Shown one piece after another: positions 53,362 to 58,577 of a stretch of DNA of 58,577 nucleotides (the stretch's first letter is position 1; each line of letters begins with the position of its first letter). Origin of the DNA: an uncultured Spirochaetaceae bacterium (GTDB lineage Bacteria > Spirochaetota > Spirochaetia > Treponematales > Treponemataceae); assembly GCA_902797305.1 (NCBI GenBank), contig CADBSK010000041.1, forward strand, positions 1 through 58,577, written 5' to 3'. Under the pieces are notes generated by a model that worked only from the letters and a program-made list of their open reading frames with translations, did no database searches and had not been told where the DNA came from. A program made the translations under genes and the position numbers.

Positions 53362-53781
53362 TTAGCGTGCCTGAAGATAAATCAATGCACCAAGAACGAT
53401 AAGGTGATCAGCAAACTGGTAGCACCATCTTAAGAAATGCTTAGCACCACCGTTGAAAATACCATCTCCACCAAGGAAGTCAATCAATACAATTGCAGCA
53501 ATCCATACAATCATTACGATCAACAAAAGAATTGAGTTGAACGAAGCAAGTTTGTCACCAACAAACAATCCAACGATAAGTAGAACACCTGCAACAACTT
53601 CGATGATTCCAAGTACAATTACAAGGATTCCTTCTACATTACCATCAAAAATTGAACGAATTGCATCTGCAGCAGCATCACCACCGCCCTGCAAAGCCCA
53701 GATTCCAGCAACAGAAAGCATTAAGCCAACTGCAAGCTGAAGAATAATACGACCAATAGACATTTTAGAACTATCTGCCAT
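53362..53781 (-). CDS. Four-helix membrane protein, DoxX-like
   Basis: The protein has 139 residues. Four hydrophobic segments (about 10-30, 47-72, 78-103 and 115-136) separated by short polar turns fit the DoxX-type four-helix bundle, with glycine-rich helix 2 (ILVIVLGIIEVVAGVLLIVG). A perfect AGGAGG precedes the ATG. The function is unknown; the family assignment is by topology only. It is cotranscribed with the outer-membrane gene that follows. Confidence 0.65.
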   Translation of the reverse strand: MADSSKMSIGRIILQLAVGLMLSVAGIWALQGGGDAAADAIRSIFDGNVEGILVIVLGIIEVVAGVLLIVGLFVGDKLASFNSILLLIVMIVWIAAIVLIDFLGGDGIFNGGAKHFLRWCYQFADHLIVLGALIYLQAR

Positions 53782-53810
53782 TTTTTCCTCCTATATTTAT
53801 ATTAAATATA

Positions 53811-54269
53811 CTATTTATAAACTACTCTAAAAGTCTGGAATATCAACTTAATATCTGGAGTAAACTCAAAGCCTACGATAGCTCCTTCGTCCTCTAAATA
53901 TTCCTTTTGCTTTTCTCTCCATTCCTCTAGAGAGCTGTCTTCACCTTCCTGCTGAGCCATTCCCCAGGTAACCTCGTTAAATGGAACAACATTTACGCTT
54001 TCTAATTCTATTATACACCTTGGGGTAGCACTTCTGTCAAACACCATGTACAACTCACCTGTTACAGGGAGAGGTTCTCCATCAATCAAAAAAGAAGCTA
54101 AAGTGGAAAAGGTAGCAGTCTTTTTTCCAGAAAGAATTAGAACAAGTTTTTCTTCATTCTGTATACCTTCTGTATCAAAACAAAGATCGCCGGAACAACG
54201 AATCTCTGGATCAGCGCCTGTATCCTGAATAAATTTATTCCAATATTCATCTGCTATAGAAAGTGCCAT
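53811..54269 (-). CDS. ASCH domain protein
   Basis: The protein has 152 residues. The ASCH pattern is clear: EEKLVLILSGKKTATFSTLA, then PLPVTGELYMVFDRSATPRCIIELESVNVVPFNEV, and AQQEGEDSSLEEWREKQKEYL. ASCH proteins have a PUA-like fold and bind RNA or act on modified nucleosides. GGGGGAGG lies ahead of the ATG. The role in this cluster is unknown. Confidence 0.85.
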   Translation of the reverse strand: MALSIADEYWNKFIQDTGADPEIRCSGDLCFDTEGIQNEEKLVLILSGKKTATFSTLASFLIDGEPLPVTGELYMVFDRSATPRCIIELESVNVVPFNEVTWGMAQQEGEDSSLEEWREKQKEYLEDEGAIVGFEFTPDIKLIFQTFRVVYK

Positions 54270-54278
54270 GTCCTCCCC

Positions 54279-54581
54279 CTATTTACTGCTTCTGTGCAAC
54301 ATTAAAACAAAGGCAAGAATAAAAAAAATATTTGGTATAACTGTTAAAACTACTGTTAAAAGAGGGAGCTCCGTTCCAGGGATAAGAGGGCCTAGGGTTA
54401 CCAAAATACCAGCATCAACAAACATGTTAAAAAGAAGTCCTAAATACGAAAAAACAACTCCTATAACCAGGCTCATCCATGCAAAATCTTTTGTTTTTGA
54501 CCAGAGCAAAATTGCAAACAAAGCACTTAATCCACCCATAACGAGTTTAATTACATATAAAATCATTTCGCTTTGTGTCAT
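54279..54581 (-). CDS. Small three-helix membrane protein
   Basis: The protein has 100 residues with three hydrophobic segments (about 3-24, 31-54 and 70-95). No family is recognised. AGAGGT precedes the start, 8 bp after the upstream gene; the ASCH gene follows 9 bp later. Expression with its neighbours is likely. Confidence 0.65.
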   Translation of the reverse strand: MTQSEMILYVIKLVMGGLSALFAILLWSKTKDFAWMSLVIGVVFSYLGLLFNMFVDAGILVTLGPLIPGTELPLLTVVLTVIPNIFFILAFVLMLHRSSK

Positions 54582-54589
54582 ACTACCTC

Positions 54590-55387
54590 TTAAAAAACAA
54601 AAGGATTATTTTTAAGACCGGTAAAATTACCAGCATCTGCTCCAAAGGGAACTATAGATGGTTCATTGTAAAAAGGACTTATAACAATACCTAAGTCTAA
54701 ACAATGGAGTATAAATTTTTTGTACTCATTTTCAGGTACTTTTGGAAAAAGATAAGGACCTTTTCTTTCCCAATATTTAGTAAGTACTGTGTCATATATA
54801 AAAAAGTTCTTTTCCTGTCTCTCCTCTAAGGCTGTAATCAAATCGTAGATTGAACGTGCCAGCCCTGCATGCATTGGAGCAGGAATTGTAGTTTGTTCAG
54901 GCAATAATTCAGGCGCTATAGAAGAAACTAATTCCGGTTTTACAGCTACGATGTACAAATCCTGTGCCCATGGAAAAGGAGGAACAAAAATTATAGAATC
55001 ACAGTCTTTCCAGTTAATTGGAGAACTTGACCATGGGCGATAATGATTAGTCCCTGTTTTAGAAAACAAAAGAGATGCTTTTAGAGCTGTTTTGTGGCCA
55101 CTATAAAAAAACACTTCTCGTTTAGATTCAAAAAGTTCCTGTACGGCTTTTTTTGTACGATAGGCAAATCCGGTTTCAAAACTACCGGTAACACCACGGT
55201 TCATGGTATTTTTAAACATGGTAAAAGCTGACGAGCCTTCCCAGCCAAGAATTGCCCTTCCTCCTTCCTGATACATATCAGTAAGGCGTACGCCCTTTGC
55301 AGTGTACAAAAAACATCCCCGGGCACGTTTTACAATTCCATAGCGAGAAAAAATTTCCTGTGACAAAAAATCAACTTCTTTTGGCAT
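54590..55387 (-). CDS. Unknown protein with a degenerate class III aminotransferase-like N-terminus
   Basis: The protein has 265 residues from ATG 55387; a TTG six codons upstream overlaps the gatB stop. The N-terminal part (ARGCFLYTAKGVRLTDMYQE, then GGRAILGWEGSSAF) resembles the opening of glutamate-1-semialdehyde or acetylornithine aminotransferases. The middle and C-terminal parts (FFYSGHKTALKASL, FVPPFPWAQDLYIVAV) only loosely follow that fold, the protein is much shorter than the usual 400 or more residues, and I could not place the PLP lysine with confidence. It lies 4 bp after gatB. It could be a decayed enzyme or a repurposed one. Confidence 0.6.
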   Translation of the reverse strand: MPKEVDFLSQEIFSRYGIVKRARGCFLYTAKGVRLTDMYQEGGRAILGWEGSSAFTMFKNTMNRGVTGSFETGFAYRTKKAVQELFESKREVFFYSGHKTALKASLLFSKTGTNHYRPWSSSPINWKDCDSIIFVPPFPWAQDLYIVAVKPELVSSIAPELLPEQTTIPAPMHAGLARSIYDLITALEERQEKNFFIYDTVLTKYWERKGPYLFPKVPENEYKKFILHCLDLGIVISPFYNEPSIVPFGADAGNFTGLKNNPFVF

Positions 55388-55391
55388 AAAC

Positions 55392-56927
55392 CTACAGCTT
55401 TGCAAGTTTTTCGTTAATCATCTTTGTAGCCTGACCAGGGTTAGCCTTACCTTGAGAAGCCTTCATAACCTGTCCCATAAGCCAGCCTACAACATTTGTC
55501 TTACCTTTCTTAAAGTCTTCGATTGCCTTTGGATTAGCTTCGATTACCTGATCTACAATCTTTTCAATTGCACCAGTATCGCTTACTACTTCCATTCCCT
55601 TTTCTTTGATAATTACGGAAGGCAATTTATTAGAAGCAAGCATTTCTGCAAAGACTTCTTTTCCCTGTTTAGAGGTAATTTTTTTATCTTCAAGAGCATC
55701 AGCAAGTTCTGCAATATGCTGAGGTGTAATCTTTACATCGAGAATGGTCTCTTTATTTTCATTTAGAACGGCAAGGAGTTCTGCAATAATGAGGTTAGCA
55801 ACTCGTTTTGGAGCCTTTGACTGTGCAGCAGCATCTTCGAACCAGAGAGAAAGATCTCGAGTTCCTGTAAGAACTTCTGAATCAAACTGTGTAAGACCAA
55901 ATTCTTCCTGAAAGCGGATTCTCTTTTGTTCTGGAAGTTCGCCTACTTTTTCTGCAGCTGCTTCTACAAGTTCTGTGCTTACAGTAAATGGTTTAATATC
56001 AGGTTCAGTAGTAAACCGATAGTCTACAAAACTGTTTTTTGTACGCTGAACAACAGTCTGTCCTTTAGCTTCGTCCCAACCCATTGTTACCTTAAATCCA
56101 GGATTAAATTCCTGTCGGTCTTCCTGAAATTCTTTTAACTGGCGCTGAGCTTCATAAGTACAAGCTTCACGAATAGCCTTAAAACTGTTCAAGTTTTTGA
56201 TTTCTGAGATTGGAGTGTGATACAACTTACCATCTTCCCATACATTAAGGTTGATATTTGCATCACAACGCATATTACCTTCTTCCAGGTTACCTTTTGT
56301 AACTTTTACATATCGAAGAATTTCCTGAACTGTCTGCATAAATAGAGCGGCTTCGTCAGGACTGGACATATCCGGTTTTGTAACAATTTCTATAAGAGGA
56401 GTACCACAACGGTTGTAGTCGATATAAGAATGTTTTCCTTCAAGGTGGAGGGACTTACCTACGTCTTCCTCAAGGTGAATGCGTTCAATGCGTACACGGC
56501 GATATTTATTATCGATAATACAATCTTCACCTAAAAAGTTTGTTGGACGGAACTTTGAACCACCAGGCTGTTCTTCTTTTGGAAAATGAACCAATGGCAA
56601 ATCTACATACCCATCTGTACAGAGAGGCAAATCATACTGAGTAATCTGATAACCTTTTGCAAGGTCAGGATAAAAGTAATGTTTACGGTCGAATTTTGTG
56701 TAAGAAGCAATATCACAATTTAATGCAAGACCTGCAACAGCTCCCAACTCTACATATCCCTTAGATACACGAGGCATTGCTCCAGGAAGTCCAAGACAAA
56801 CAGGACATACGCGTGTGTCAGGCATACCTCCGTAGCGGTTTTCGCAGGCACAAAAGGCCTTGGTTTTAGTCAAAAGCTGAGTGTGAATTTCACAACCGAT
56901 TACGATTTCCCATTTATCAATTGCCAT
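55392..56927 (-). CDS. gatB: Aspartyl/glutamyl-tRNA amidotransferase subunit B
   Basis: The protein has 511 residues. The N-terminus WEIVIGCEIHTQLLTKTKAF is diagnostic. A metal-site pattern with CAC and CPVCLGLPGAMP follows, then the kinase-like domain with RKHYFYPDLAKGYQITQYD and GNMRCDANINL, a helical domain, and the tRNA-binding YqeY-like tail ending WLMGQVMKASQGKANPGQATK. It amidates Glu-tRNA(Gln) and/or Asp-tRNA(Asn) with GatA and GatC, which are not in the window. AGGAG lies 8 nt ahead of the ATG. Confidence 0.96.
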   Translation of the reverse strand: MAIDKWEIVIGCEIHTQLLTKTKAFCACENRYGGMPDTRVCPVCLGLPGAMPRVSKGYVELGAVAGLALNCDIASYTKFDRKHYFYPDLAKGYQITQYDLPLCTDGYVDLPLVHFPKEEQPGGSKFRPTNFLGEDCIIDNKYRRVRIERIHLEEDVGKSLHLEGKHSYIDYNRCGTPLIEIVTKPDMSSPDEAALFMQTVQEILRYVKVTKGNLEEGNMRCDANINLNVWEDGKLYHTPISEIKNLNSFKAIREACTYEAQRQLKEFQEDRQEFNPGFKVTMGWDEAKGQTVVQRTKNSFVDYRFTTEPDIKPFTVSTELVEAAAEKVGELPEQKRIRFQEEFGLTQFDSEVLTGTRDLSLWFEDAAAQSKAPKRVANLIIAELLAVLNENKETILDVKITPQHIAELADALEDKKITSKQGKEVFAEMLASNKLPSVIIKEKGMEVVSDTGAIEKIVDQVIEANPKAIEDFKKGKTNVVGWLMGQVMKASQGKANPGQATKMINEKLAKL

Positions 56928-56954
56928 GATATAAGCTCCTAAATATATGAACTC

Positions 56955-56963
56955 AGTATAGCA
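56955..56963 (-). promoter_or_regulatory. gatB promoter (extended -10)
   Basis: On the minus strand TGC plus TATACT (56960-56955) forms an extended -10. No good -35 is seen. It gives a leader of about 21 nt with AGGAG before the gatB ATG. Confidence 0.5.
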
Positions 56964-57002
56964 AAAAAAAAGATTCTTTTATAGTAGGAATTAATTATTT
57001 AA

Positions 57003-57296
57003 TTATTTTATATTCAAAATATCCATAAATCCGGTAACTTCAAATACATCGAGAACAGCTTCGTTTGAATTAATGATGGTTAGGCAACCTTTTTGAGACA
57101 GTTCTCTGTGAGTTGCAAGCAGAACTCTTAGCCCCGCAGAAGAAATATAATCCAGCTTCTTAAAATCTAAAGTTATTTCTGAAACATCCTGGATTTCTTG
57201 CAAAACTTTTTCTAACTCTGGAGAAGTCTGAGTATCCAGCCGGCCATCAACAGAAAGAGTTATAGAACTTCCATTCTGAATTTTATTTATAATCAT
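57003..57296 (-). CDS. STAS domain anti-sigma factor antagonist
   Basis: The protein has 97 residues. The SpoIIAA-type STAS fold is clear: LSVDGRLDTQTSPELEKVL, ITLDFKKLDYISSAGLRVLL with the phosphorylatable Ser at 52 or 53, and a C-terminal FEVTGFMDIL. Such proteins take part in partner-switching by binding serine-kinase anti-sigma factors. No kinase or phosphatase is next to it. AGGAG precedes its ATG, which overlaps the RelA-like stop (ATGA). Confidence 0.92.
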   Translation of the reverse strand: MIINKIQNGSSITLSVDGRLDTQTSPELEKVLQEIQDVSEITLDFKKLDYISSAGLRVLLATHRELSQKGCLTIINSNEAVLDVFEVTGFMDILNIK

Positions 57297-58372
57297 AATT
57301 GCTCCTGACGGTTATTAGAATTATTATACTCCAAGAATAATTCTTTTGCATATCGAGCACAGCGATCCTTATCTTTAATTGAAAGACTAAAAAACTCCCT
57401 CATTTGTTTTTCGGTATACTCACCGGATACAAGTTCAGCACGGCATAAAAAACGCAATGCAACAGTAGAAGAAAAAATATCTAATTTTGACACTGCAAGG
57501 GAAGTACGAGCCATTTGTAACGCAAGAGAATTATTTCTTGCCATCATCTGCTGAAGTTCGCCGATAGTTTCAATTCTTAACCATGCAAGCTGCTGGATAT
57601 AATTTTCTGCAGTTTCATCGTAAATTTCAGCATTACACATATTAGCAATAACCTGAAGAAAAGCACGCATATTTTTACTGGAACGCATATATTCATCAAG
57701 AGAAACTGAATCAATGGGAATATCGTTTGCATCATCATTTTCTATTTTTTGACGAACATGTTCCGTGTAATTTGATACAGTATCCCTGATACGGGTAAAA
57801 TGTTCGTCAGCAATTTCCAAAAGACCGGCAAGTCTTGAAAAATCTCTTGAAACGGCACGAGGAACACCAAATTTTGTTTTATAACCCAAATCATGTTCCA
57901 TTACTGCCCAAACGTGTTGCAAAAGTGAACACATTTGAACTTCAAAACGTATATTTAAAATATCCGGGCTCAATTCTTTTGATTCTTTAAGAGAACAAAT
58001 ATAATGTACAGAAAGATACCCAAAGGAATTTGTACTTAAAAACTTGCGCTTATCGATGGATTCTGTCCAGTCAATATTAAAAGATTCTTCAAGCCGTCGA
58101 GCCAGAACGTCGACTTCATCAGCAAAATAACATACTAGTCGTAATCCAAGAATATCAGTTATGTCAAATAAAGAATTGTACTTATCCCCTTTTCGTTCCA
58201 GTTTACCAAAAAGACTATCTTCTTCTTTTATACGATGATTGATTGTATAAATCCGAACATTACAATCTTTAACAATCTGTTCCAGTTTTTCCAGCGCAAT
58301 CCGCTCAAGTTTTTTAAACAAATCCTTTTTTTCGCGATAGTCGATTATTATTTGCTTTTCTTTGTCATTCAT
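57293..58372 (-). CDS. RelA/SpoT-type (p)ppGpp synthetase domain protein
   Basis: The protein has 359 residues. The nucleotidyltransferase domain (about 15-200) shows YTINHRIKEEDSLFGKLERK, DITDILGLRLVCYF, STNSFGYLSVHYIC and the E-x-Q segment RFEVQMCSLLQHVWAVMEHDLGYKTKF in split form. The C-terminal 150 residues are helical and unassigned; the TGS and ACT domains and the HD hydrolase of long RSH proteins are absent, so it belongs with small alarmone synthetase-like proteins. It should transfer pyrophosphate from ATP to GTP or GDP. The ATG is 7 nt after the -10 box. It overlaps the STAS gene by 4 bp. Confidence 0.88.
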   Translation of the reverse strand: MNDKEKQIIIDYREKKDLFKKLERIALEKLEQIVKDCNVRIYTINHRIKEEDSLFGKLERKGDKYNSLFDITDILGLRLVCYFADEVDVLARRLEESFNIDWTESIDKRKFLSTNSFGYLSVHYICSLKESKELSPDILNIRFEVQMCSLLQHVWAVMEHDLGYKTKFGVPRAVSRDFSRLAGLLEIADEHFTRIRDTVSNYTEHVRQKIENDDANDIPIDSVSLDEYMRSSKNMRAFLQVIANMCNAEIYDETAENYIQQLAWLRIETIGELQQMMARNNSLALQMARTSLAVSKLDIFSSTVALRFLCRAELVSGEYTEKQMREFFSLSIKDKDRCARYAKELFLEYNNSNNRQEQL

Positions 58373-58379
58373 CAGTTTT

Positions 58380-58408
58380 AGAATATAACAATATTTTTAC
58401 AGGTTCAA
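58380..58408 (-). promoter_or_regulatory. RelA-like/STAS operon promoter, start-proximal
   Basis: On the minus strand TTGAAC (58408-58403), a 17-bp spacer and TATTCT (58385-58380), then 7 nt to the ATG at 58372. Hexamers and spacing equal those of murJ. Confidence 0.6.
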
Positions 58409-58420
58409 GAAGAGATAAAC

Positions 58421-58506
58421 TCAGGGCAAACGCATTATATTTGACTTTGTATCAAAAATGGCGCGAAGGAGCAAACTGGCTTACAAAAAAACTCGTTTTG
58501 TGCTGC
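58421..58506. repeat. Right copy of 86-bp inverted repeat
   Basis: It is the reverse complement of bases 1-86 with one mismatch. It lies upstream of the RelA-like operon, as the left copy lies upstream of rqcH. Confidence 0.85.
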
Positions 58507-58577
58507 CGCGTGAGCGGCGAATGTATATAATTACAAGCACAAAACGCGTGTAGCAAACTAGTTTGCGGTTTTGATAA
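58494..58577. repeat. Nested hairpins at the right end of the window
   Basis: CGTTTTGTGCT at the end of the 86-bp repeat pairs with AGCACAAAACG about 30 nt later; a GCCGC-GTGA-GCGGC hairpin (58505-58518) lies between them. A 14-bp perfect palindrome GCAAACTAGTTTGC (58553-58566) follows. No coding sequence is visible from 58373 to the end. Confidence 0.65.

Noticed and set aside
56960..56982. Terminator of the RelA-like/STAS operon
   Set aside because: Only a four- to five-pair AT stem next to a T run; too weak to call.
58421..58577. Integron attC site at the right end
   Set aside because: Palindromes are present, but no clear paired attC core sites, cassette array or integrase is visible.

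Overview
The window is a compact, AT-rich chromosomal segment of a spirochete, most likely a Treponema of the gut or rumen type. This rests on gene content: a CarD-type regulator next to a fused IspD-IspF, a 1500-residue membrane-anchored coiled-coil protein of the spirochete type, CheB and CheR, an LptC-LptA-LptB set, a FliL-like protein, a fused acyl-CoA dehydratase activase typical of strict anaerobes, and many small beta-barrel outer-membrane proteins. No prophage, insertion sequence, CRISPR array or defence system was seen.

Layout. 0-5.6 kb: rqcH facing a DEAD-box helicase, then carD-ispDF. 5.6-25 kb: an unbroken minus-strand run that may be one very long operon starting at 24.95 kb. In order of transcription it holds the 1512-aa activase, a secreted unknown, a large exported TPR protein, an outer-membrane barrel, ExbB, ExbD, a TonB-like protein, a HAD phosphatase, the giant coiled-coil protein and a secreted alpha-amylase. 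25-31 kb: a class III nucleotidyl cyclase operon divergent from murJ and an M24 aminopeptidase. 31-39 kb: a cytoplasmic TPR protein, an exported LamG/FN3 protein, uvrC, a small porin-like protein and an AEC transporter that share a regulatory region. 39.2-39.65 kb: tRNA-Val followed by an unusual tandem duplication of its 3' half plus terminator. 39.65-46.7 kb: hflX, fliL-like, an ECF sigma/anti-sigma module, rlmE plus an M23 peptidase, a polyprenyl synthase and small TPR and membrane genes. 46.7-53 kb: cheR-cheB, lptCAB and rny. 52.8-58.4 kb: a minus-strand gatB-led cluster and a RelA-like synthetase with a STAS protein.

The strongest cross-cutting signal is in the start sites. At least nine genes or operon heads have a sigma70-type promoter whose -10 box lies only 6-12 nt before the start codon, with no Shine-Dalgarno sequence: carD, activase, cyclase, murJ, AEC transporter, polyprenyl synthase, cheR, lptC and relA-like. 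These predict leaderless or nearly leaderless mRNAs. Genes inside operons usually have good Shine-Dalgarno sites. Several annotated starts were chosen on this basis.

Other unusual structure includes two identical 75-bp two-hairpin elements placed just 3' of two unrelated small outer-membrane genes, a pair of 14-bp palindromes at exactly 21-bp period in a divergent control region, the tRNA-Val 3'-end duplication, and 86-bp near-identical inverted repeats at the two ends of the window. The best candidate for an undescribed system is the TPR / plug-less barrel / ExbB-ExbD-TonB cluster at 12.3-20.4 kb.
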